The notes below the pieces were generated by a model that ran no database searches, was not told where the DNA came from, and saw only the letters and a program-made list of their open reading frames with translations. DNA of 13,732 nt from Oscillospiraceae bacterium (GTDB taxonomy: Bacteria; Bacillota; Clostridia; Oscillospirales; Oscillospiraceae): contig JAHHSH010000046.1 of NCBI GenBank assembly GCA_020025345.1, forward strand, positions 1 to 13,732, in the 5' to 3' direction. Both the position numbers and the translations under genes were made by a program. Of the stretch, positions 1 to 6,745 are shown piece by piece (the first letter of the stretch is position 1; the number at the start of each line of letters is the position of its first letter).

Positions 1-55
1 TCGAAATCAGTTTGCGAGCAATCGCACGTGGGTTCGAATCCCACCCGCTCCGCCA
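1..55 (+). tRNA. tRNA-Ser(CGA), 3' part only, cut by the window edge
   Basis: The window begins inside the anticodon loop. Bases 1-6 read T-CGA-AA, which gives anticodon CGA (codon UCG), followed by the 3' anticodon stem TCAGT (7-11). A long variable arm follows, with a perfect 5-bp stem TGCGA (13-17)/TCGCA (22-26); such a long arm marks a class II tRNA (Ser, Leu, Tyr). The T arm is perfect: GTGGG (28-32), TTCGAAT loop (33-39), CCCAC (40-44). The acceptor strand is CCGCTCC (45-51), discriminator G52 and encoded CCA (53-55). A G discriminator with a CGA anticodon supports serine. The D arm, 5' acceptor strand and 5' anticodon stem lie outside the window, so the identity rests on the 3' part only. 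Confidence 0.9.
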
Positions 56-58
56 TAG

Positions 59-93
59 AAAACCGGCAGGCTTTATCGCCTGCCGGTTTTTTG
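59..93 (+). terminator. Rho-independent terminator of the tRNA-Ser gene
   Basis: A perfect 11-bp stem pairs AACCGGCAGGC (61-71) with GCCTGCCGGTT (78-88) around a 6-nt loop, followed by TTTT (89-92). It starts only a few bases after the tRNA CCA. A-rich sequence on the left side means that it could also stop leftward transcription coming from the epimerase gene. Confidence 0.9.
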
Positions 94-106
94 ATGGCTT
101 TTTAGA

Positions 107-138
107 GATAACGCCCCCGACTGAGCGGGGGCGTTATC
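107..138. repeat. Perfect 13-bp inverted repeat (hairpin) without a U tract
   Basis: GATAACGCCCCCG (107-119) pairs without mismatch with CGGGGGCGTTATC (126-138) around the loop ACTGAG. Neither strand has a run of T after the stem, so it is not a classic intrinsic terminator. It lies between the tRNA terminator and the end of the leftward epimerase gene, and could stabilise or help end that transcript. Bases 139-228 show nothing recognisable. Confidence 0.7.
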
Positions 139-228
139 AGCAAATTTCAAATTCGTGGGATTGCGCAGATACGTCGGTAAGGGCGCTGAAACTGGTTTGG
201 CGGCTGTGGAAAGTATAGCGACAGACGA

Positions 229-1098
229 TTAGAAACACTGCAGGGACCAGGTGGTTGTGTAGGTTTTTTCACTTTCCAGATGGAGCAGGTCTGCCTGCTG
301 TTCCAGATCTTCCACCACATCCTGATGGGAGGGCAGGCTGGACCAGGGTTCCATGCAGATGTAGGGGGCGTCGGTCTGCGGCATATGCCAGAAGCCATAA
401 ATGGGCTGGTCGGGCGCAAGGAGAGTTACGCCGTGGGTCCCGGCATCACTGCGGAGAGTAACAGATCCGGGAACACCTGTTAGTACAATGGCGTCGTCGT
501 TGAACATATCGTGATGCAGAGGAAGCTTGCTCTCTTCCAGTGGGAAGGGGGAATCTTTACCTGTAATGAAGCAGGCGGGGGTAAATTCCACCCGGCGGGG
601 ACTACACGCCGGGAACTGCAGATAGTAATCCTCGAATCCGAGTCCTTTTTCCAAAGGCACATTGATGCCGGGATGGCCGCCTAAACCAAAATACATGGTG
701 TTTTCACCCAGATTTTCCACCTTCAGTTCCACATGCAGGATATTTTCCTGCAAATAATAACGGATGAAATAGCGGAAACGGAAAGGATACATTTCATAAA
801 AGCGGTCCTCGCTCTCCAGCAAGAAAGTGACGGAGTCGTTGCTTTGCTGAAAAAGAGAGAATTCGGCGGTAGGAGCAAAACCGTGGATCGGCATATGATA
901 GGTCTGCCCGCGATAGGTGTAGGCTCCGCCGGTGAGTCGGGCCACATAAGGGAAAATATTGGGGGCGCGGTCGCTCCAATAACGCTGGTCGCCCTGCCAG
1001 AGATATTCCGTGCCATCGGCTCCGCGGATGCTCATCAGCTGGGCGCCCTCCGATGAAATGCTGACTTGCAGGCAATCATTAGATATTTGTGTTCGCAT
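229..1098 (-). CDS. Aldose 1-epimerase family protein (LacX-like mutarotase)
   Basis: This 289-aa protein belongs to the galactose mutarotase-like superfamily, which interconverts alpha and beta anomers of aldoses (or sugar phosphates) in the cytoplasm. Visible motifs are PIHGF (residues 70-74), GGHPGIN (140-146) and CMEPW (248-252). In this family the GHP histidine (His142 here) and the EPW glutamate (Glu250) are the catalytic acid and base. The frame is open for 122 more codons upstream, but I chose the ATG at 1098. It has AAAGGAG at 1113-1107 with 8-nt spacing, and the upstream translation is low-complexity intergenic sequence. The gene diverges from the importer operon across a 286-bp gap, so it probably supplies the right anomer of the imported sugar. 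The exact sugar cannot be assigned, and hexose-6-phosphate mutarotases share the fold. Confidence 0.88.
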   Translation of the reverse strand: MRTQISNDCLQVSISSEGAQLMSIRGADGTEYLWQGDQRYWSDRAPNIFPYVARLTGGAYTYRGQTYHMPIHGFAPTAEFSLFQQSNDSVTFLLESEDRFYEMYPFRFRYFIRYYLQENILHVELKVENLGENTMYFGLGGHPGINVPLEKGLGFEDYYLQFPACSPRRVEFTPACFITGKDSPFPLEESKLPLHHDMFNDDAIVLTGVPGSVTLRSDAGTHGVTLLAPDQPIYGFWHMPQTDAPYICMEPWSSLPSHQDVVEDLEQQADLLHLESEKTYTTTWSLQCF

Positions 1099-1144
1099 TA
1101 AAAACGCTCCTTTTTTTAAAAATTTTGCGCAGTGAGAACAATCT

Positions 1145-1173
1145 ATCTTACACCGAGAAGGCACACTTTGCAA
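1145..1173 (-). promoter_or_regulatory. Candidate promoter of the epimerase gene
   Basis: On the minus strand TTGCAA (1173-1168) is followed after exactly 17 bp by TAAGAT (1150-1145). This sits 47 bp upstream of the epimerase start codon. It does not overlap the palindromic operator further upstream (1278-1296), so this gene may escape the repressor that controls the importer. Confidence 0.5.
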
Positions 1174-1277
1174 ATCATTTATAAAAGGAGAATGTGGAAT
1201 ACTATACAAATTAGACAAACTGCAATTGTACAATATGTTTAAATGTGAAAAAAATGACAAAAATTTTCCCATATATT

Positions 1278-1296
1278 TTGTCAATTCAATTGACAA
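1278..1296. promoter_or_regulatory. Palindromic operator, probable ROK repressor site
   Basis: The sequence TTGTCAATTCAATTGACAA is a perfect 9+1+9 palindrome. Its right half contains the -35 box of the importer promoter (1290-1295), so a bound protein would block RNA polymerase. The left half is not part of any recognisable promoter on the other strand, so promoter constraint alone does not explain the symmetry. The same half-sites recur at 11226-11234 and 11249-11257. ROK-family repressors bind palindromes at promoters, and a ROK gene lies in this window. Confidence 0.75.
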
Positions 1297-1318
1297 CAAC
1301 GAAAGAAATTGATATATT
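1290..1318 (+). promoter_or_regulatory. Sigma-A-type promoter of the sugar importer operon
   Basis: A consensus TTGACA (1290-1295) is separated by 17 bp from TATATT (1313-1318). The transcript would begin near 1325, giving a leader of about 60 nt before the ATPase gene. The -35 box is embedded in the palindromic operator. Confidence 0.85.
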
Positions 1319-1384
1319 ATTGCTGTAACTTGCGACAAAGCAGAAGAGAAATTGCTCCGCAAAGTGCAAATTGAGGAAAGATGG

Positions 1385-2911
1385 GTGACCAAGCATATGA
1401 ATGAAACCATTGTCTCTATGCAAGGGATCTGTAAGAGCTTTCCTGGCGTTCGAGCACTGGACAATGTCCAGTTTGAGCTTCGCTCAGGAGAGGTTATGGC
1501 CCTGCTAGGAGAAAACGGTGCAGGTAAGTCGACACTGATGAAAATTCTTAGCGGCGTTTATACCAGAGACAGCGGCACTATGGAAATCTTTGGCAAAGAA
1601 TACGGAGATTTGAATACCAAGCAGGCGCAGGCTCTGGGCGTAGCGATTATTCATCAGGAGTTGAATATGTGCCCGCACCTGTCTGTGGCGGAAAATATGT
1701 TCTTGGGCCGTGAAAAGAAAAAGGGCTTCATGGTGGATAAGCGTGCCATGGAGGAGGAAGCACAAAGAGTGCTGTCCGATCTGAAAATCGACATCTCGCC
1801 CAAAGAGATCGTGGGCAATCTGCCGGTGTCCAAGCAGCAGATGGTGGAAATCGCCAAGGCACTTTCCATCAATGCCAAGATCCTGATTATGGACGAGCCT
1901 ACCTCGGCATTGACTGCAAAGGAAATCGACGAGCTGTTCCGGATTATCCATCAGCTTCGTGATAATGGATGCGGCATCGTGTATATCTCCCACCGTTTGG
2001 AAGAGTTGCATCACATTGTAGACCGTGTCACCATCATGCGTGACGGTCAGTACATCACCTCCATGAACTTTAAGGATACCACGATGGATAATATTATTAC
2101 CAACATGGTGGGTCGTGAGATCAAGGAGAAGTTCCCCAGAGTGGAGTGTCCCAAGGGTGAAAAGATTTTTGAAGTCAAGAATCTGAACGCAGGCAGAATG
2201 GTGCGCAACGTCAATTTCAGCATCTATGAAGGCGAGATCGTTGGCTTTGCGGGTCTGATGGGTGCCGGACGGACGGAGACGACCCGTGCCGTGTTTGGCG
2301 TCGATCCCAAGGAATCCGGCGAGATCCTGCTCGATGGCAAGAAAATCGTGATCAACAGTCCGGCAGATGCTATCCGGGCCGGTATCGTTTTGGCACCGGA
2401 GGATCGAAAAAAGGACGGCCTGTGCACCAAGCTGCCGATCCGCGAAAATATTGCACTGCCCAATCTGGACATCCTGTGCAATAAGGCTGGCATGGTAAGC
2501 AGAAAGAAAGAAGATGAGATGTGCAAAAAAGCGGTCAGCGATCTGCGCATCAAAACACCGAATGTGGAAATCAATGCCGACAACCTCTCCGGCGGTAACC
2601 AGCAGAAGGTGGTTGTGGGTAAGTGGCTGGCACGTGACTCCAGAGTGGTTATCTTCGATGAACCGACGCGAGGCATCGATGTTGCGGCCAAGGTCGAAAT
2701 TTACAATATTATGAATCAGCTTAAGCAGCAGGGTATCGCTGTTATGTTCGTTTCTTCCGAATTGCCGGAGGTCATGGGGATCGCAGACCGGATCATCGTC
2801 ATGTGTGATGGTCAGATCACCGGCGAAGTTATGGCGAAAGAAACCACACAGGCTGAAATTTTGACTTTGGCAACCAAATTTGAAAACAAATTTGCAGAGC
2901 AGGCCAACTAA
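1385..2911 (+). CDS. Sugar ABC transporter ATP-binding protein, RbsA/MglA type (two fused ATPase domains)
   Basis: This 508-aa protein drives monosaccharide import at the membrane by ATP hydrolysis. It has the double-cassette layout of the CUT2 family. The first domain has Walker A GENGAGKST (42-50), Q-loop IIHQE (88-92), a degenerate signature LPVSKQQ (146-152) and Walker B with DEPTSAL (170-176). The second has a degenerate Walker A region GLMGAGRTE (290-298), signature LSGGNQQK (401-408) and Walker B with FDEPTRGID (424-432). A weak second Walker A is usual for RbsA. I chose the GTG at 1385 because GAGGAAAG (1373-1380) is well placed for it. The ATG at 1397 gives four residues fewer and a spacing of about 19 nt. 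The gene opens the importer operon, and the permease starts 15 nt after its stop. The substrate is unknown beyond a monosaccharide or close analogue. Confidence 0.95.
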   Translation: MTKHMNETIVSMQGICKSFPGVRALDNVQFELRSGEVMALLGENGAGKSTLMKILSGVYTRDSGTMEIFGKEYGDLNTKQAQALGVAIIHQELNMCPHLSVAENMFLGREKKKGFMVDKRAMEEEAQRVLSDLKIDISPKEIVGNLPVSKQQMVEIAKALSINAKILIMDEPTSALTAKEIDELFRIIHQLRDNGCGIVYISHRLEELHHIVDRVTIMRDGQYITSMNFKDTTMDNIITNMVGREIKEKFPRVECPKGEKIFEVKNLNAGRMVRNVNFSIYEGEIVGFAGLMGAGRTETTRAVFGVDPKESGEILLDGKKIVINSPADAIRAGIVLAPEDRKKDGLCTKLPIRENIALPNLDILCNKAGMVSRKKEDEMCKKAVSDLRIKTPNVEINADNLSGGNQQKVVVGKWLARDSRVVIFDEPTRGIDVAAKVEIYNIMNQLKQQGIAVMFVSSELPEVMGIADRIIVMCDGQITGEVMAKETTQAEILTLATKFENKFAEQAN

Positions 2912-2926
2912 GGAGGAACAGGAATA

Positions 2927-3952
2927 ATGAATTCACTTACTAAATCTGTAAAAAAAGTCACGGCTGTCCGGGGCATGAGTGCGGCCCTGATCGCATTTGC
3001 CGGATGGATCGTGCTTTATATTGCCTTTGGTATTATCAATCCGCAGATTTTTGCAATGAACAACATTCTCAATCTGCTGCGCTCCATGGCCAAGTATTTG
3101 CTGGTTGGCGTGGGGCAGAGTGTCATTTTGATTACCGGCAACATCGATCTGTCCATTGGTTCTGTGGTCGCCATGAGCGCTATGATCTCTGCGACCATGA
3201 TGTGTAAGGGTATTCCTGTGATTGTTGCTGTGCTGGTCACTTTGGTCTGCTGCCTGTTGGTGGGTTTGCTTAACGGTTTGCTGGTTGGCAGATTTAAGCT
3301 GCCTCCCTTTATCGCTACACTGGGCACCATGTTCTGCGCAAGAGGTGTGGGCTACATGGTCAACGGCAACCGCAATACCGATGCCATTGCTTCCGGTATC
3401 GGCAAGGAGGCCGGTGAGGCTTTCCAGAACTTCTTCTATTATGGCAAGACCCTGGGAATGTACAATGCCTTCTGGATCGCGCTGTTAATCTTCGCTGTGG
3501 TCTTCTTTGTGATGAATAAGACCCGTACCGGCCGCCATATTTATGCCATCGGTTCCAACATAGAGGCGGCAAAGCTGTCCGGTGTGAATGTATCTGCCAC
3601 CGTTACCAAGACCTATCTGATCAGTGCATTCTGTGCTTTCGTGGTTGGTCTGATCCTGTGTGCACAGGCCAGCATGGGCAATATGGAGGCAGGTAACTGC
3701 TACGAAATGTACGGCGTTGCAGCCGGTGTTATCGGCGGCGTGTCTCCTCTGGGCGGCACCGGATTGCTGCTGGGAACCTTCGCGGGTGCCGGTGTGTGGC
3801 AGACGCTGGAAAATGGCCTCGGTATCATCGGAGCACCGGTTGGCCTGCAGAGAATTGTCATTGGTATCATCGTTACCGGTGCTGTTCTGGTCGACGTTGT
3901 CTTCCGTCTGGGAATTGGCTCTAAGAAGGGTAAGAAGGAAAAGAAGGCATAA
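2927..3952 (+). CDS. Sugar ABC transporter permease, RbsC type
   Basis: This 341-aa, very hydrophobic protein has about 8-10 membrane segments and belongs to the BPD_transp_2 family, which forms the channel of CUT2 sugar importers as a homodimer. The segment TGNIDLSIGSVVAM (about residues 65-78) is the conserved motif of RbsC/MglC-type permeases. The stretch from about residue 255 to 285 is rich in GG and GT pairs (VIGGVSPLGGTG), also typical. The protein ends in a lysine-rich cytoplasmic tail. The start ATG has AGGAGG at 2911-2916. It sits between the ATPase and the binding protein, the A-C-B order of ribose and galactose operons. The importer would be a dimer of this protein with the double ATPase. 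Confidence 0.95.
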   Translation: MNSLTKSVKKVTAVRGMSAALIAFAGWIVLYIAFGIINPQIFAMNNILNLLRSMAKYLLVGVGQSVILITGNIDLSIGSVVAMSAMISATMMCKGIPVIVAVLVTLVCCLLVGLLNGLLVGRFKLPPFIATLGTMFCARGVGYMVNGNRNTDAIASGIGKEAGEAFQNFFYYGKTLGMYNAFWIALLIFAVVFFVMNKTRTGRHIYAIGSNIEAAKLSGVNVSATVTKTYLISAFCAFVVGLILCAQASMGNMEAGNCYEMYGVAAGVIGGVSPLGGTGLLLGTFAGAGVWQTLENGLGIIGAPVGLQRIVIGIIVTGAVLVDVVFRLGIGSKKGKKEKKA

Positions 3953-4027
3953 AGTGTTTTCGTGTATTTTACATGGGGCGATGAGATGTCCTGTGTGAAT
4001 AAATAAAAATTTTCAGGAGGACGAAAA

Positions 4028-4951
4028 ATGAAGAGAGTATTTGCTATTCTGCTTAGCCTTGTGATGATGATTGGCTTGCTGGCAGGATGCGGCAACGCTA
4101 AGGACGAAGAAAAGGGCGGCGCCGACGAGAACTACAAGATCGCACTGATCACGATGGACTCCATTGACCAGCACTGGGTCACCCTGAATGAGGGCGCTCA
4201 GAAGGCTGCCAAGGAGCTGGGCGTAACGGTTACCTACATGGCTCCCAACACCAAGGACGACGCACAGCAGATCGAGCAGGTGAACAACGCTGTTGCTGCC
4301 GGCTGCCAGGCAATCATTGTTGCCGCAAACGGCCCTGATGCAATCACTTCTGCTCTGAAAGAGGCTTCTGCTGCCGGCGTGAAGATCATCTATGTTGACT
4401 CCCCCGCAAACATGGATGCTGAGGCTACTTTTTCCACCGATAATCAGGCTGCCGGTAAGACCGCTGGCGAGACCATGCTGGCTGAGCTGAAGGCAAAGGG
4501 TGTGACTTCCGGCTCTATCGGTATCATCAACACCAACGCTGCTTCCGACTCCACGCTGAAGCGTGAGGCTGGTTTCCGCTCCGCATTCGAGGGCACCGAT
4601 TTCACCGTTCTGGAGACCCAGTATGGCGAGGGCGATGCTGCAAAGAGCCAGTCCATTGCTGAGAACTACATCACCCAGGGTGCTGTTGGTATCTTCGGTG
4701 CCAACGAGGGTTCCACCACCGGCGCAGGTAATGCCATCAAGGCTGCCAAGTCCGACACGGTTTGTGTGGGCTTTGATAAGTCTGATGCTATCCGTGGTCT
4801 GATCGACGATGGCTTCATTCTGGCTACCATGGCTCAGAACCCCGATGTGATGGGCTATGAAGGCGTTAAGGCCGCTGTCGCAGTTCTGAAGGGCGAGGAT
4901 CTGGGCGGTAAGGTCGTGGATACCGGCGTTTCTGTTCTGACTAAGGAATAA
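4028..4951 (+). CDS. Sugar ABC transporter substrate-binding lipoprotein, RbsB type
   Basis: This 307-aa protein captures the sugar outside the cell and delivers it to the permease. The N-terminus is a lipoprotein signal: MKR, a hydrophobic core, then the lipobox LLAG-C with Cys21 as the lipidated residue. The rest is a two-lobed periplasmic-binding-protein fold of the RbsB group, with recognisable segments QHWVTLNEGAQKAAKELG (about residues 48-65), IIVAANGPDAI (about 97-107) and FGANEGSTTGAGNAI (about 223-237). AGGAGG at 4016-4021 precedes the ATG. Codon use is strongly biased (GCT, GGC, AAG, CTG), fitting high expression of the binding protein. A strong terminator lies just downstream. Ribose, galactose, xylose, allose and inositol binders all share this fold, so the ligand is open. 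Confidence 0.95.
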   Translation: MKRVFAILLSLVMMIGLLAGCGNAKDEEKGGADENYKIALITMDSIDQHWVTLNEGAQKAAKELGVTVTYMAPNTKDDAQQIEQVNNAVAAGCQAIIVAANGPDAITSALKEASAAGVKIIYVDSPANMDAEATFSTDNQAAGKTAGETMLAELKAKGVTSGSIGIINTNAASDSTLKREAGFRSAFEGTDFTVLETQYGEGDAAKSQSIAENYITQGAVGIFGANEGSTTGAGNAIKAAKSDTVCVGFDKSDAIRGLIDDGFILATMAQNPDVMGYEGVKAAVAVLKGEDLGGKVVDTGVSVLTKE

Positions 4952-4965
4952 AAGAAATGAAATAC

Positions 4966-4994
4966 AAAAACGCCGGAGTTTTCCGGCGTTTTTG
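4966..4994 (+). terminator. Rho-independent terminator after the binding-protein gene
   Basis: AAAAACGCCGGA (4966-4977) pairs perfectly with TCCGGCGTTTTT (4982-4993) around a GTTT tetraloop. It falls inside the operon, between the binding-protein gene and the isomerase, 35 bp before the isomerase start. No clear promoter follows it, so the isomerase and kinase are probably expressed by partial read-through, giving more importer than enzyme. Confidence 0.88.
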
Positions 4995-5028
4995 TTGATC
5001 TGTCAATGAATACTGTAGAGGTTTAGCT

Positions 5029-5718
5029 ATGAAGCGTTCTGAAATTAATAAGGCACTGAAAGAATTGGAGGCTATGTGCGAGGAATATCGCTGCTTCCTT
5101 CCTCCTTTCTGCCACTTTACCCCCGAACAGTGGCAGAATATGGGGCATGAGTACGACGAAGTCCGGGATTGTATGCTGGGCTGGGATATTACCGACTACG
5201 GTCTGGGCGATTTTGACAAGGTCGGCTTTTCTCTCATTACTATTCGCAACGGCAATATGAAGATGAAGGACAAGTATCCCAAGGTCTACGCCGAAAAGCT
5301 GCTGTACTTAAAGGAAGGGCAATATTCTCCCAACCACTTCCATTGGTATAAAACGGAGGATATTATCAACCGCGGCGGTGGAAATGTGCTCATCAAGGTG
5401 TATAACAGCCTGCCGGATGAATCCATCGACTATGAGTCTGATGTTACCGTTCATACCGATGGTCGAACCTACACCGTGCCTGCCGGCTCTGTTATTCGCT
5501 TGACTCCCGGCGAGAGCATTCATGTGCAGCAGTATATGTACCATGACTTTAATGTAGAGCCCGGCACAGGCAATGTGCTGCTGGGCGAAGTCAGCCAGTG
5601 CAATGATGACAATACAGACAATCGATTCAATCCCCCGGTAGGTCGGTTCCCGGAAATTGAGGAGGACGAGCCGCCTTACCGTTTGCTCTGTAATGAGTAT
5701 CCCCCTGCCAAGGAATAG
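5029..5718 (+). CDS. D-lyxose/D-mannose ketol-isomerase (cupin fold)
   Basis: This 229-aa protein matches the D-lyxose isomerase family (EC 5.3.1.15), whose known members have about the same length. The family interconverts free D-lyxose with D-xylulose and D-mannose with D-fructose, using a divalent metal in a cupin barrel. The metal motif is visible: His103, His105 and Glu110 in PNHFHWYKTE, with a later histidine, His172 in YMYHDF, as the likely fourth ligand. The N-terminus MKRSEINKA is characteristic of the family. GAGG at 5018-5021 supports the ATG. The next gene, a PfkB sugar kinase, starts 17 nt after the stop. The pair reads as aldose to ketose to ketose phosphate, converting a free imported sugar. 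Mannose versus lyxose cannot be decided; the fructokinase-like partner favours mannose. Confidence 0.9.
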   Translation: MKRSEINKALKELEAMCEEYRCFLPPFCHFTPEQWQNMGHEYDEVRDCMLGWDITDYGLGDFDKVGFSLITIRNGNMKMKDKYPKVYAEKLLYLKEGQYSPNHFHWYKTEDIINRGGGNVLIKVYNSLPDESIDYESDVTVHTDGRTYTVPAGSVIRLTPGESIHVQQYMYHDFNVEPGTGNVLLGEVSQCNDDNTDNRFNPPVGRFPEIEEDEPPYRLLCNEYPPAKE

Positions 5719-5735
5719 AAAGGGAGTGCGGAAGA

Positions 5736-6692
5736 ATGTATGATGTTGTTGCGTTGGGAGAACTGCTGATCGACTTTTCCACAAAGTCTGTGGACGCTGC
5801 GGGCTATCCCACGATGGCTGCCAGCCCCGGAGGAGCGCCCAGCAATTTTTTGGCTGCACTCAATGCCTTTGGTGCCAAGACGGCATTCATCGGCAAAGTG
5901 GGCGACGATGCTTTTGGAAATCTGCTGCTGGAAACCCTCACACAGGCCGGCATTGAAACAAAGGGCGTTGTGAAGGATCCGGAGGTGTTTACCACGCTGG
6001 CCTTTGTTACCTTTGATGAGCAGGGCGACCGTTCTTTCAGCTTTGCAAGAAAACCCGGTGCGGATACCCAACTGCGCTGGGAGGAAGTGGACAAAACGCT
6101 GGTGGATGGGGCCAAGGTGTTCCATTTCGGCGGATTGAGCCTGACCGATGAGCCTGTCCGAACCACAACCCGACAGGCAGTGGCCTATGCCAAGCAGCAG
6201 GGAAAGCTGCTCACTTACGATCCGAACCTGCGCAGACCCCTGTGGAAGAGTGAGGATGAGGCCAGAGAGCAGCTTTTGTGGGGCGTGAAGCAGGCGGATG
6301 TGGTCAAGATCAGCGATGAAGAGGTGGACTTCCTCTGGGGCTGCGCTCCCGAGGAGGGGGCAGATAAGCTGGTAAACGAATGTGGCGTGACACTGGCTAT
6401 GGTCACCTTGGGTGCGAAGGGGTGCATTTTGAAGACCCGAAAGGCCTGCTATGTGACCGCCTGCCCCCAAGTGAAGCCCATCGATACCTGTGGTGCCGGG
6501 GATATTTTCGGCGGCAGCGCCGTCGCCAGATTGCTGGAGCTGAAGAAGGCTCCTGCAGATCTGACGGAGGAGGATCTTGCCTATATCGGTAAATTCGCCG
6601 CTGCTTCTGCCAGCTTGTCCACAGAACACTCCGGTGGGATTCCCAGTATTCAGAAGCGCAGCGAGATTTTGGAACGGATGAAAACACTGTAA
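5736..6692 (+). CDS. PfkB-family sugar kinase, fructokinase-like
   Basis: This 318-aa ribokinase/fructokinase-type enzyme transfers phosphate from ATP to a sugar. The N-terminus MYDVVALGELLIDF, the substrate-binding PGGAPSN (31-37), GKVGDD (53-58), YDPNLR (161-166) and the C-terminal signature DTCGAGDIFGG (250-260) are all present. Asp256 of GAGD is the expected catalytic base. The combination of GGAPSN and DPNLR resembles bacterial fructokinases (ScrK type) more than ribokinases, but 2-keto-3-deoxygluconate kinases are close relatives. AAGGGAG (5720-5726) lies 9 nt before the ATG. Directly downstream of the mannose/lyxose isomerase, it would phosphorylate the resulting ketose, for example fructose to fructose 6-phosphate. 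It is the last gene of the rightward operon. Confidence 0.92.
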   Translation: MYDVVALGELLIDFSTKSVDAAGYPTMAASPGGAPSNFLAALNAFGAKTAFIGKVGDDAFGNLLLETLTQAGIETKGVVKDPEVFTTLAFVTFDEQGDRSFSFARKPGADTQLRWEEVDKTLVDGAKVFHFGGLSLTDEPVRTTTRQAVAYAKQQGKLLTYDPNLRRPLWKSEDEAREQLLWGVKQADVVKISDEEVDFLWGCAPEEGADKLVNECGVTLAMVTLGAKGCILKTRKACYVTACPQVKPIDTCGAGDIFGGSAVARLLELKKAPADLTEEDLAYIGKFAAASASLSTEHSGGIPSIQKRSEILERMKTL

Positions 6693-6701
6693 CTGCATAA
6701 T

Positions 6702-6735
6702 AAAATCCGGAAGCTATTGTAGCTTCCGGATTTTT
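6702..6735. terminator. Bidirectional terminator between convergent operons
   Basis: A perfect 14-bp stem, AAAATCCGGAAGCT (6702-6715) with AGCTTCCGGATTTT (6721-6734), has a 5-nt loop and Ts through 6735. The A run on its left side gives the same U tract on the minus strand. It therefore closes both the rightward kinase gene and the leftward FGGY kinase gene. Confidence 0.92.
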
Positions 6736-6745
6736 CTCTATATGT

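Noticed and set aside
1225..1234. ATTGTACAAT palindrome in the importer-epimerase intergenic region
   Set aside because: A 10-bp palindrome in AT-rich DNA is expected by chance; it has no second copy and no clear position relative to a promoter.
1099..1464. N-terminal extension of the epimerase of 122 codons
   Set aside because: It would run through the divergent promoter and into the ATPase gene, while ATG 1098 has a well-placed AAAGGAG and matches the family's usual length.
5676..6698. 340-codon minus-strand frame opposite the PfkB kinase
   Set aside because: The plus strand encodes all PfkB motifs; the antisense translation shows no family features and overlaps the terminator region.
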